A stretch of DNA of 64,000 nt from Xanthobacter autotrophicus (lineage in GTDB: Bacteria; Pseudomonadota; Alphaproteobacteria; Rhizobiales; Xanthobacteraceae). Positions within the stretch are counted from its first letter, which is position 1. Each line of letters starts with the position of its first letter. A program made the translations under genes and the position numbers. The stretch lies in the NCBI RefSeq assembly GCF_043194295.1, contig NZ_JBAFVK010000004.1. One strand, 5' to 3'. The notes under the pieces were generated by a model. It was not told the origin of the DNA. It searched no databases and worked only from the letters and a program-made list of their open reading frames with translations. Positions 34,288-41,720 of the stretch are shown piece by piece.

Positions 34288-34364
34288 GGGATGTCCTTTC
34301 GGGGAGGGGCCGGCGCCTTGCGGCGCGGTTGGAAACGAAGGGCGGGCATGTCCGCGATCGCCCC

Positions 34365-34393
34365 GTCATGCCTGGGTCAAGCCCGGGCATGAC
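34365..34393. repeat. Family A palindrome (single unit)
   Basis: A 29-base near-perfect palindrome starting GTCATGCCTGGG and ending CCCGGGCATGAC, between orfg10 and the major tail gene. It matches one arm of the pairs at 25149 and 41246. Confidence 0.75.
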
Positions 34394-34413
34394 GGAATGT
34401 TGGCAATGCTCGT

Positions 34414-34827
34414 TTACAGCGCCGCGAACGCCAGTTCCCCGGCGCTTTCCAGCGTCAGGTCGAAGGTGACCTCGCGGTCGTGCTCGGCGGCAATCTCCAG
34501 CGCGGTGATCTGGAACGGCCCGGTGATCGTGCCGAAATCCGGGATCACCACCTGGCAGGAGGCCAGCGCGCCGGAGAAGAAGGTCTGCCGCACCAGCGCG
34601 TCGGAGGCGGCATCCTTGAACACGCCGGAGCCGGAGACCGACGCCCGCTTCACCCCCGCCCCGTCCAGCAGCTCGCGCCAGCGCCCGGCGCTTTCGGAGT
34701 GGGTCACGTCCACGCTCTGGGCGTTGAAGGCGAGCGTGCGCGAGCGCAGGCCCGCCACGGTGGTGAACTGGGTGCCGTCATGTATCTTCAAAAGCAGGTC
34801 CTTGCCCTTCTGCGCGGCCATCGTCAT
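34414..34827 (-). CDS. Major tail tube protein (GTA orfg9-like, TP901-1 type)
   Basis: A 137-residue tail tube subunit starting AAQKGKDLLLKIHDGTQFTTVAGLRSRTLAFN, followed by VDVTHSESAGRWRELLDGAGVK and FTSGAL-type turns, as in phage major tail proteins of the TP901-1/GTA group. It would polymerise around the tape measure. ATG 34827 or 34821 are both possible. A family A palindrome follows it. Confidence 0.9.
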   Translation of the reverse strand: MTMAAQKGKDLLLKIHDGTQFTTVAGLRSRTLAFNAQSVDVTHSESAGRWRELLDGAGVKRASVSGSGVFKDAASDALVRQTFFSGALASCQVVIPDFGTITGPFQITALEIAAEHDREVTFDLTLESAGELAFAAL

Positions 34828-34852
34828 CTCCGAAAATCAAAGGGGCTCGAAA

Positions 34853-35272
34853 TCAAAGGGGCTCTGTGACGGCGCGAAACCGCACCAGAGCATGGAAGGT
34901 GCGCCCGTCGCTCTCGCGGCGGACTTCGGCGGTGGTGGCGCGCAGGTTGGCGAGCCGGTGGCCGGCGAGGGCCAGCGGCGCGTCATGCAGCGCCTGGGCG
35001 ACGGCTTCCGCCACCGCATAAGCCTCCGCGCGGCCGCCGGAGCGGGAGAAGACGTGGAGCGTCAGCGCATGCTCGGTGCCCGCTTCGGTGGCGGTGGACC
35101 AATCGGCCACCACCGCCTCGCCCAGCGCCACGAAGGGAAAGTCCGCCTCAGCCGGCGGCACGTCATGGATGCGCGGCCCGCCCAAGAGCGCGGTAAGCGC
35201 CGCATCGGCAACCAGCGCCGCATGGAGCGCCGCGCGCAGGGCCAGCGCCGGGCTGTCGAAGGGGAGGCTCAT
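34853..35272 (-). CDS. DUF3168 tail terminator/completion protein (GTA orfg8-like)
   Basis: A 139-residue protein with ALRAALHAALVADAALTALLGG-type helix, RIHDVPPAEADFPFVALGEAV and WSTATEAGTEHALTLHVFSRSGG, the DUF3168 pattern. It caps the tail tube at the neck. Its ATG overlaps the preceding stop in ATGA, so the neck genes are tightly coupled. Confidence 0.9.
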   Translation of the reverse strand: MSLPFDSPALALRAALHAALVADAALTALLGGPRIHDVPPAEADFPFVALGEAVVADWSTATEAGTEHALTLHVFSRSGGRAEAYAVAEAVAQALHDAPLALAGHRLANLRATTAEVRRESDGRTFHALVRFRAVTEPL

Positions 35273-35556
35273 GAGCGCCTCCGGGCAAAGGCGAGGCGGA
35301 TGCGGTCCAGCACCGGATCCCCCGGCCGCCCGAGACCGCCGCGGATGCGCGCCAAAAGCGCCGCATCGGTAACCCGCACCAACGGCCGCTGGGGCGATCC
35401 GGCTATGGTGGCGGGCGCGCCGGTCTCGGCGGTGATCTCAGCGGCCAGCTCCCGCGCCGCGCGGCCGGCAGCGTCCGCCTGGGCGGCGGGCAGATGGCGG
35501 GCGGCGAGGCGCTGGGCGAGGCCCTGCAAGCCGCTGGTGCCGATGGTCGCCTTCAT
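35269..35556 (-). CDS. HK97 gp10-like neck protein
   Basis: A 95-residue basic protein (TSGLQGLAQRLAARHLPAAQADAAGRAARELAAEI, then VRVTDAALLARIRGGLGRPGDPVLDRI). Position between the head-tail adaptor and the DUF3168 gene, with ATGA overlaps on both sides, is that of HK97 gp10-type proteins in prophages. I do not recall an equivalent in the compact R. capsulatus cluster. Sequence similarity alone is weak. Confidence 0.6.
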   Translation of the reverse strand: MKATIGTSGLQGLAQRLAARHLPAAQADAAGRAARELAAEITAETGAPATIAGSPQRPLVRVTDAALLARIRGGLGRPGDPVLDRIRLAFARRRS

Positions 35557-35873
35557 GTCTCTTCCTCCCGGCAGCGGATGTGGTGGAAGCGGCCGCGCCC
35601 GTCCGCGTCCACCACCGCCTCCACATGGAATCTACGGCCGGCATGGAGCAGGCGATCGCCCGCCGCGACGGTGTTGGGCGCGCGCACGGTGAGGCGCAGG
35701 AGGCGGCTCGCGCGCGGGCGCTCCTCGGCAAGGCCGTAATCGGTGGCGAGCGGTTCGATGGCGCCCCACAGCACGTCCACGGTGAGGAAGGTGCGCGCGA
35801 TGCCGCCGGCGCCATCGGGCAGGTCCACGGCGGTCTGGTGCGTCAGGCGGTGACGCAGCGCCCCGACGCTCAC
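35553..35873 (-). CDS. Head-tail adaptor (GTA orfg7-like, SPP1 gp16 type)
   Basis: A 106-residue protein: VGALRHRLTHQTAVDLPDGAGG at the start, VLWGAIEPL in the middle and RFHVEAVVDADGRGRFHHIRC near the end. This is the pattern of head closure/head-tail adaptors. GTG at 35873 overlaps the connector stop (GTGA), which decides the start. Its end overlaps the gp10-like gene. Confidence 0.87.
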   Translation of the reverse strand: MSVGALRHRLTHQTAVDLPDGAGGIARTFLTVDVLWGAIEPLATDYGLAEERPRASRLLRLTVRAPNTVAAGDRLLHAGRRFHVEAVVDADGRGRFHHIRCREEET

Positions 35874-36433
35874 AGCCGCACCACGCGATAGGGCGCCAGC
35901 AGCGCCCGCGCGGCGGCGGGCAGCGCGGAGGTGTCTCCCGGCCCGTCGCGATGCTCGTAGAAATGGGCCGCCAGCAGGCGCACCGCCTGCACCAGGTCGG
36001 CGGGCACGTCGGCGGCGGCGGGGCCATAGCCGGCGGTGAAGGTGATGACGATGCCGCCATGGCGCACCAGCGGCGCGCTCACCCGAGCGGGCTCCACGCG
36101 GAACAGGGCGGGGGCGCGATCGACCACCAGCGTCAAAGCGCCGGCGGGCAGCGCCACCGGCGTGCCGTCCGCCGCCGCCACGGTGGCGCTGACGATCTGG
36201 CGCACCGGCGACAGCGGCGCCGGGATGATGCCGCGCAGGGGCCAGGCATCGAGGCTGAATCGCCAGGTCTGCTCCATGAGCGCGCGGCCGGTCTCCACCT
36301 CCACCCGGCGCCGGGCGGCGGTGACGAGGGCATCGAGGAGGGCGTCCTCGTCTGTATGGTCGATGCGTAGATAGGCCTTCGCCTCGGCGCGCGTGAGCGG
36401 CTCGGCGGCGGGGCCGGCGACAAGGTCTGCCAT
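35870..36433 (-). CDS. Head-tail connector (GTA orfg6-like, phiE125 gp8 type)
   Basis: A 187-residue connector with LTRAEAKAYLRIDHTDEDALLDALVTAARRRVEVETGRAL, the signature of phiE125 gp8/HK97 gp6 connectors, then TWRFSLDAWPL and the closing ADLVQAVRLLAAHFYEHRDG. It would bind the portal underside. The gene starts a six-gene overlapping neck-tail set. It is separated from the capsid gene by the protease-transglycosylase insertion. Confidence 0.88.
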   Translation of the reverse strand: MADLVAGPAAEPLTRAEAKAYLRIDHTDEDALLDALVTAARRRVEVETGRALMEQTWRFSLDAWPLRGIIPAPLSPVRQIVSATVAAADGTPVALPAGALTLVVDRAPALFRVEPARVSAPLVRHGGIVITFTAGYGPAAADVPADLVQAVRLLAAHFYEHRDGPGDTSALPAAARALLAPYRVVRL

Positions 36434-36820
36434 GGGAGGCTCCGGTGGTGCAAATGGGGGCGACGGCGGAAACAGCGATCTCCGCCAGCGCGATACGCTC
36501 CCTCTCCCGCCTGCGGGGGTGGGGTGGGGTGGGGGCAGCAGGGCGGGGCCGGGACCCGGCGGCGGGATAACGAGGAAACCGTGCGGAACAGCCCTGCCGT
36601 CGCGCATGCGGAGGCGGTCTGCCCCCTCCCTGCCCTCCCCCGCACGCGGGAGAGGGTTCTGCGGCGCGCGGGGACCTATCGCCCCGCGAAAAGCCGCGCG
36701 GCCAAGCCCAAGACGCCCCGTCCGACGCGCTGTGACACAAGCGCATCGCCCCGCGCGGAAAGGAAATTCCCGGCCCTGCCCGCCATTGACGCACCGGACG
36801 GCGGGCGGCAGAAACGGGAG
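36434..36820. other. Divergent gap with CT/GA-rich palindromes
   Basis: 387 bases between the connector (leftward) and the trypsin-like gene (rightward). A hairpin repeat lies at 36633-36656 (arms CCCTCCCCCG and CGGGAGAGGG), matching 59434-59457. A looser CTCCCTCTCCC stretch is near 36500. No small gene is supportable. It should contain promoters for both sides. Confidence 0.5.
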
Positions 36821-37570
36821 ATGATCGCCGCACGCCTTCCTGTCCTCGCGCTGGTCGCGACCCTCCTTGCGCCAGGCGCGGCACAGGCCATCATGGGCGG
36901 CGGGCCGGCGGCGGCAGAGGTGGCGGCGCAGACGGTGCTCATCGTCTCCACCCGCGGCGCCTCCTGCACCGGCGCGGTGCTGGCGCCCGATCTCGTGCTC
37001 ACCGCCGCCCATTGCGTGGCGCCGGCGGCGGACTATGCGGTGGCCATCATCGGCGACGGACCGCCGAAGCTGGTGCCGGCGAAGCGCATCGCGGTGCATC
37101 CGCGCTTCGATGCCGGCCAGTTCCAGACCCGCCGACCGACCCCCGACCTCGCCCTGGTGAAGCTCGCCGAGCCCCTGCCCGGCCGCTTTCGCACCGCCCG
37201 GCTCGCCAGCGCCGACGGCCTGCCCGAGAAGGGCACCGCCTTCCTGCTCGCCGGCTACGGCGTCGTCGCCGATGGCCAGAGCAAGAGCGCCGGTACGCTC
37301 CGCACGGTGGCGCTGCCCTCCATCGGCACCACCGGCGGCATCATGGTGCGCCTCTCGGCGCCGGAGGGCGCGGCCGGCGCCTGCACCGGCGACAGTGGTG
37401 GCCCCGCCTTTCGTGACGGTGCGGTGGCGGGCGTCACCGGCTGGGCCACCGGGCCGGGCGGCAGCCGCGGCTGCGGCGGCGTCACCGGCGTGACTTTGGT
37501 GTCGCTCCATCGCGACTGGATCGAGGCCACCGCGAAGAGCCTCGGCAGCCCGCTCGGCAGCGGGAGATAG
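36821..37570 (+). CDS. Secreted trypsin-like serine protease (S1)
   Basis: A 249-residue chymotrypsin-fold protease with a signal peptide (VLALVATLLAPGAAQA). The catalytic triad is visible as His64 in LTAAHC, Asp109 in PDLALVKL and Ser192 in CTGDSGGPAF. Two cysteine pairs are likely. It acts in the periplasm or outside. It sits 2 bases before a lytic transglycosylase gene on the same strand, against the direction of the surrounding GTA genes. It may be cargo or a host gene around which the cluster split. The substrate is unknown. Confidence 0.88.
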   Translation: MIAARLPVLALVATLLAPGAAQAIMGGGPAAAEVAAQTVLIVSTRGASCTGAVLAPDLVLTAAHCVAPAADYAVAIIGDGPPKLVPAKRIAVHPRFDAGQFQTRRPTPDLALVKLAEPLPGRFRTARLASADGLPEKGTAFLLAGYGVVADGQSKSAGTLRTVALPSIGTTGGIMVRLSAPEGAAGACTGDSGGPAFRDGAVAGVTGWATGPGGSRGCGGVTGVTLVSLHRDWIEATAKSLGSPLGSGR

Positions 37571-37572
37571 GG

Positions 37573-38595
37573 ATGGCCCCGGCCGCATCGCCCCGTTTCA
37601 GGCGCGCCGGCCGGATCATCGCTGCTGCCCTCGCCTTTAAAGTCGTCGCCGTTCTCGGCGCCGGGCCGGCCTTCAGCCAGACCTCGGGCGAGGCCGCCCC
37701 GGACAGGCCGGCATCGACAGCGCCCGCTCCCCCCGATCCCGCAGTTGCCAACCCTGCGCCCGCCGGTCCCGCGCGGGGCGAAACGGTGGACCAGGCCATC
37801 TGCCGCCTCATCGATGCGGCGGCAGCGAAGGAGGGCCTGCCGGCCGCCTTCCTCACCCGCCTCATCTGGCGCGAAAGCTCGTTCCGGCCGCATGTGGTGA
37901 GCAACAAGGGCGCGCAGGGCATCGCCCAGTTCATGCCCGGCACGGCCAGGGAGCGCGGGCTCGAAAATCCGTTCGATCCGGAGGCGGCGATCCCGGCGTC
38001 CGCGGCGCTGCTGGCCGACCTCAACCGCCGCTTCGGCAATCTGGGGCTGGCGGCGGCGGCCTACAATGCCGGTCCCGGGCGCGTCTCCGGCTTCCTCAAT
38101 GGCGGCGGACTGCCGGAGGAGACGCGCGCCTATGTGCGCATCATCACCGGCCGCCCGGCTGAGGATTGGGCCGCGCTGCGGCGGCAGGGCATCGATAAGG
38201 GCGCGGACAAAGCTGCGGACAAGGGCGGCGACAAGGGAAGCGAGGCCCCGGCCCTCCCGCAGGAGGCCTGCCTTGCCACCGTCGCCGCCCTCCGCAAGGG
38301 CGCGCCGGCGCCGCTGGCGGGCGAACCGGCCAATCCGCTGTTCGCCCCATGGGGGGTGCAGATCTCCGGCAATTATGTGCGCGACATCGCCCTCGCCTCG
38401 TTCCGCCGGGAGGCGACCCGGCATCCCGCCGAGTTCGGAGACCTGACCCCGGTGATCGTGGCGACGCGGGTGGGCGGGCGCGGCCCGCGCACCTTCTATC
38501 GCGTGCGCCTGCCGGCCCAGACCAAGGCCGAGGGCATGAAAATCTGCGACCGCCTGCGCAAAGCTGGCGGCGCCTGCCTGGTGCTGCCGAACTGA
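37573..38595 (+). CDS. Lytic transglycosylase (SLT) with C-terminal SPOR-like domain
   Basis: A 340-residue exported murein hydrolase. After a signal (AAALAFKVVAVLGAGPAFS) and a Pro/Ala linker, the SLT domain has catalytic Glu101 in IWRESSFRP, then NKGAQGIAQFMPGTA and AAAYNAGPGRV. A Lys/Asp-rich spacer (GADKAADKGGDKG) leads to a C-terminal SPOR-like fold (TFYRVRLPAQTKAEGMKICDRLRKAGGACLVL). It cleaves glycan strands and may bind denuded peptidoglycan. It is cotranscribed with the trypsin-like gene. Confidence 0.87.
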   Translation: MAPAASPRFRRAGRIIAAALAFKVVAVLGAGPAFSQTSGEAAPDRPASTAPAPPDPAVANPAPAGPARGETVDQAICRLIDAAAAKEGLPAAFLTRLIWRESSFRPHVVSNKGAQGIAQFMPGTARERGLENPFDPEAAIPASAALLADLNRRFGNLGLAAAAYNAGPGRVSGFLNGGGLPEETRAYVRIITGRPAEDWAALRRQGIDKGADKAADKGGDKGSEAPALPQEACLATVAALRKGAPAPLAGEPANPLFAPWGVQISGNYVRDIALASFRREATRHPAEFGDLTPVIVATRVGGRGPRTFYRVRLPAQTKAEGMKICDRLRKAGGACLVLPN

Positions 38596-38694
38596 AGGGG
38601 CGGGCGGGGATATCCCTCGTCCGGTCGCAATGCGGCTCCCACCCGACCCTCTCCCGAACCGGGAGGGATCACCGCCGCCATCGCCCCTCCCACC

Positions 38695-38810
38695 GTCGCC
38701 GTCCGGCTTGACCGGACGGCCCATGGCCTCGCCTGGGAAGGCGCAGACGTGACACCGCGGAGGCTGGGACACGCGGAGAGATGGGCCCTCCGGTCAAGCC
38801 GGAGGGCGAC
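38695..38810. repeat. Family B palindrome pair (copy 1)
   Basis: Facing palindromes: the left starts GTCGCCGTCCGGCTTGACC, the right ends GGTCAAGCCGGAGGGCGAC. They lie between the convergent transglycosylase and capsid genes. The same pair occurs at 43674-43787 and 48212-48314. Confidence 0.8.
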
Positions 38811-38887
38811 GGGGGTGAGAAGCGGACCCCACCAGGCACCGCAAGCCAGAGAGGGGCTTTGGCGCCCTGGGACGAAGACCCCTCCCC

Positions 38888-40189
38888 TCAGCTCGCCGCG
38901 AACTTCAGCAGCTTGGCGGCGTCGAAATCCTGCACGCCGCCGCCCACGCGCTTTGTGGTGTAGAACAGCACGTATGGCTTGGCCGAATAGGGATCGCGCA
39001 GCACCCGCACCCCGGCGCGGTCCACCACCAGATAGAAGCGGCGGAAGTCGCCGAAGGCGATGGCGTAGGCGTCGGCCGCCACGTCCGGCATGGCTTCGCT
39101 TTCGACCACCGGGAAGCCCATCAGGCTCGCGGTCTGGCCCACCCCGGCGGGCGGCGCCCACAGGTAATTGCCGTTCTCGTCCTTGAGCTTGCGCACCGCG
39201 CCTTGGGTCTGGCGGTTCATGACGAAGGTGGCGTTCTGCCGGTAGCCGGCCTTCAGCGCATAGACCAGATCCAGCAGCGGATCGGCCGGGGTCGCGGCCG
39301 GAAAGGCGCCCGCCGCGCCGGTGGCCACATAGCCCACCTTGTCCCAGGCCCACGCGCTCTCGGCCACCTTGGCGTAGGCGAGGAAGCCCTTGGGCTTGGC
39401 CACGCCATCGCCGGTGACGAAGGCCACCCCCTCCTGGCCGGCGAAGGCGGTGTCCACCTCGGTGGCGAGCCACTCCTCCACATTCACCTGCGCGTCGTCC
39501 AGCAGCGACTGGGTGGCGGCGGGCATGGCGTAAAGCTCCATGGCCGGGAAGGTCAGCTCCGCCAGCACCGGGCTGTCGGTCTGCGGCCGCGCCGCCGTCT
39601 CCGCCGCCCAGCCGGAAACCGGGCCGGAGGTCATGAACGGCTTGCGATAGGTGCCGCCGCCGATGGTCCGCACCGAGGCCAGAGCGCGGATGGGCGAGAG
39701 CACCGCAAGGCGCCGCCCGATCTCGGTCTCGGTTTCCGAGGGCACGAGATAGCCGCCGGCATCGCCGGAGTCGGAAGACAGCGCCTTCGCCTCCAGCGCC
39801 TTCAGGCCGCCGGCCTCGCCGTGGCGCACATAGGCGGCGAAGGCATCGGTGTGCTCGCGGGTGGCGGCGGGCGCCTCGGTCCGCTCCGGCGCGGCGCCGA
39901 GCGCGGGCCGGAGCGCCTTGGTGGCGAGGGCATCGAGCCGCGCCTTGTGGGTGTCGAGGGCGGCATCGATGCGGCCCAGCTGCTCGGTGGTGAGCACGTC
40001 GGCGCTGCGCCGCTCCATCTCGGCGAGGCGAGTGTCGTTGACCTGCTTGTAGCTCTCGAAGGCGGCGAGGAAATCGGCCACGGCGGAGCTGGCCTCGGCG
40101 CCGGCCACCTTGGTCTCGGGCGCGCCGGCTGCGGTGCGGGCGGTGTCGGCAAAGGCAGTGTCGGCAAAGGCCGTGTGGGGACGGGACAT
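38888..40189 (-). CDS. Major capsid protein (GTA orfg5-like, HK97 fold)
   Basis: A 433-residue HK97-type capsid protein. The first 120 residues form a charged helical delta/scaffold region (AFESYKQVNDTRLAEMERR). The body starts ALSSDSGDAGGYLVPSETE and includes IRALASVRTIGGGTYRKPF, the E-loop-like WAAETAARPQTDSPVLAEL, and VTGDGVAKPKGFLAY. The end, RVGGGVQDFDAAKLLKFAAS, is typical. AGAGG precedes ATG 40189. The delta domain would be removed by the neighbouring protease. Confidence 0.92.
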   Translation of the reverse strand: MSRPHTAFADTAFADTARTAAGAPETKVAGAEASSAVADFLAAFESYKQVNDTRLAEMERRSADVLTTEQLGRIDAALDTHKARLDALATKALRPALGAAPERTEAPAATREHTDAFAAYVRHGEAGGLKALEAKALSSDSGDAGGYLVPSETETEIGRRLAVLSPIRALASVRTIGGGTYRKPFMTSGPVSGWAAETAARPQTDSPVLAELTFPAMELYAMPAATQSLLDDAQVNVEEWLATEVDTAFAGQEGVAFVTGDGVAKPKGFLAYAKVAESAWAWDKVGYVATGAAGAFPAATPADPLLDLVYALKAGYRQNATFVMNRQTQGAVRKLKDENGNYLWAPPAGVGQTASLMGFPVVESEAMPDVAADAYAIAFGDFRRFYLVVDRAGVRVLRDPYSAKPYVLFYTTKRVGGGVQDFDAAKLLKFAAS

Positions 40190-40217
40190 GAAAACCTCTT
40201 CTGCGATGAACGAAAAA

Positions 40218-40697
40218 TCAGATGCGGGAGCCCGCGCGCAGGCGGGCCGCGGCGGCGGAAAGCAGCGCCGCGGGGGCGGCGGGCGGGCGGGCGATGCGCG
40301 CCCCCGGCTGCATGGGGAAGGTGACGATGGACACCTCCCACAGATCGATGCGCGACAGCCGGCGCAGGCGGGTGCGCGGATCGGTGCGCGCCTCCACCGC
40401 CTTGAAGCCGATGGAAAGGCCGTCCAGCGCACCCTCGCCGATCAGCGCCGCGCACTCGCGGGCGCGGACCACGTCGGACGAGAGGCGGCCGCGTACATAG
40501 AGGCCGCGCGTGTCTTCGAACGCCTCGGTCCACACCCCGATGGGCTCGGCCGGATCGTGCTGGTAGAGCAGCCGCACGCCGCCCGCGCCCTGCCGGGCAA
40601 GGCTCGCGGCAAAGGCGCCGGGCAGCACCAGGTCGCGGCCAAGATCGGCCACGTCGAACAGGCAGGCATAGCCCTCGATGGGAAAGCCGTCCGCCAT
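40218..40697 (-). CDS. HK97-family prohead protease (GTA orfg4-like)
   Basis: A 159-residue serine protease for capsid maturation. GYACLFDVADLGRDLVLPGAFAASL and LYQHDPAEPIGVW (catalytic His in the H-D/N-P motif) are followed by GLSIGFKAVEAR, with the catalytic Ser in GLSIG, and EVSIVTFPMQPGARI. Order capsid-protease-portal is canonical. It starts 4 bases downstream of the small gene before it. Confidence 0.92.
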   Translation of the reverse strand: MADGFPIEGYACLFDVADLGRDLVLPGAFAASLARQGAGGVRLLYQHDPAEPIGVWTEAFEDTRGLYVRGRLSSDVVRARECAALIGEGALDGLSIGFKAVEARTDPRTRLRRLSRIDLWEVSIVTFPMQPGARIARPPAAPAALLSAAAARLRAGSRI

Positions 40698-40700
40698 GGG

Positions 40701-40913
40701 TCAGCTCCGCTCGGTGGGGGCGGCGGGAGCCTTTTTGCGGCGGCGGCTCTTCTCCAGCCGCTCCAGGGTGGCAACGAACTCGCGGAACACGGCGCCGGCG
40801 GCGGGCGGCGGCGGGGCCTTGCCCTGGGTGCCGGTCTTTGCCGGCGCGCCGGTGAGGGCGCGGATGCGCGGCGACGACGCCGTCTCCGGCGCCTTGCGGA
40901 AGGGTGAGCGCAT
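40701..40913 (-). CDS. Small basic GTA-associated protein
   Basis: A 70-residue Lys/Arg-rich protein (EFVATLERLEKSRRRKKAPAAP at its end) immediately upstream of the protease gene, with GGAGACCCC before ATG 40913. Short basic proteins at this place are seen in related clusters, but I cannot assign a role. Confidence 0.5.
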   Translation of the reverse strand: MRSPFRKAPETASSPRIRALTGAPAKTGTQGKAPPPPAAGAVFREFVATLERLEKSRRRKKAPAAPTERS

Positions 40914-41002
40914 GGGGGTCTCCGGGATGGGAGGGGGGAGCGTTTTCGAGCGAAGTGGGTACCGGTTCGCGTGAAGAAAACGCGTCAATGCAATACTTTA
41001 GG

Positions 41003-41191
41003 TCAGGACAGGTCGTCGGCGCGGGCGTTGAAGCGCGCCAGCTCGCGGACGAAATCGTCGATGCGCCGGGTGGCGCGGGAAAGCTCGCCCAGCGCCCGCC
41101 ACAGCCCGGCGGAGGCGGCGAGCGCCCACAGCAAAAGCGCGAGATGCGCGAGATCCCCCCGCTCGGCGAAGGCGCGGATGAGGGCGTCCAT
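41003..41191 (-). CDS. Small membrane protein (GTA orfg3.5-like)
   Basis: A 62-residue protein with one hydrophobic helix (DLAHLALLLWALAASAGLW) and a charged helical tail (LSRATRRIDDFVRELARFNARA). Location between portal and protease and the small size match orfg3.5 of R. capsulatus-type GTAs. The function is unknown. ATG 41191 begins MDALIRAF. Confidence 0.6.
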   Translation of the reverse strand: MDALIRAFAERGDLAHLALLLWALAASAGLWRALGELSRATRRIDDFVRELARFNARADDLS

Positions 41192-41245
41192 GGGGGTGTC
41201 CGGATTGGGGGGATGGATGCGGGGAGGCGTTCCCGTGTAACCGCT

Positions 41246-41352
41246 GTCATGGCCGGGCTCGTCCCGGCCATCCACGCCCAGCGGCCGGGAACGATCTTAA
41301 AGACCGCTCCAAGCGGCACCGCGTGGATGCCCGGGACAAGCCCGGGCATGAC
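41246..41352. repeat. Family A palindrome pair (copy 2)
   Basis: The same facing palindromes as at 25149: left GTCATGGCCGGGCTCGTCCC, right GACAAGCCCGGGCATGAC. It abuts the 3' end of the GIY-YIG gene, marking one seam of that insertion. Confidence 0.8.
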
Positions 41353-41357
41353 GGGGG

Positions 41358-41648
41358 TTAGGCGATGATATCTTCGTACAGATCACGCCATTCCGGATTC
41401 AGATCCAGAATAAGCCGCGCCTTCCAGGCACGCGACCAATGCTTGATCGCCTTCTCCCGCTGAATGGCCAGCAATATTTCACCATGCTCCTCGAAATATA
41501 CCAATTGGGTCAGGCCATAGCGTTTCGTAAAGCCATCTGCGGTGCCTTGCCGGTGCTCCCATATCCTGCGAACGAGATCGTTCGTCACGCCTACATAAAG
41601 CGTGCCGTTCGGCCTGTTCGTCAGAAGGTAGACCCAGCCGCCGCGCAT
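41358..41648 (-). CDS. GIY-YIG family nuclease
   Basis: A 96-residue single-domain nuclease: GWVYLLTNRPNGTLYVGVTNDL is the GIY-YIG core, RRIWEHRQG has the conserved Arg, and an acidic Glu follows in VYFEEHGEILLAI. It resembles the stand-alone UPF0213/YhbQ-like proteins common in alphaproteobacteria. It sits between portal and orfg3.5, where the standard cluster has none. ATG 41648 puts the domain at the N-terminus; a TTG at 41666 is less likely. Confidence 0.85.
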   Translation of the reverse strand: MRGGWVYLLTNRPNGTLYVGVTNDLVRRIWEHRQGTADGFTKRYGLTQLVYFEEHGEILLAIQREKAIKHWSRAWKARLILDLNPEWRDLYEDIIA

Positions 41649-41720
41649 TCGACGAGAATGGGCCAAGGCTCCCAGGCTTCACAAGGCCTTCGCCCCTCAC
41701 ACTCGTCATGGCCCTCCCCC

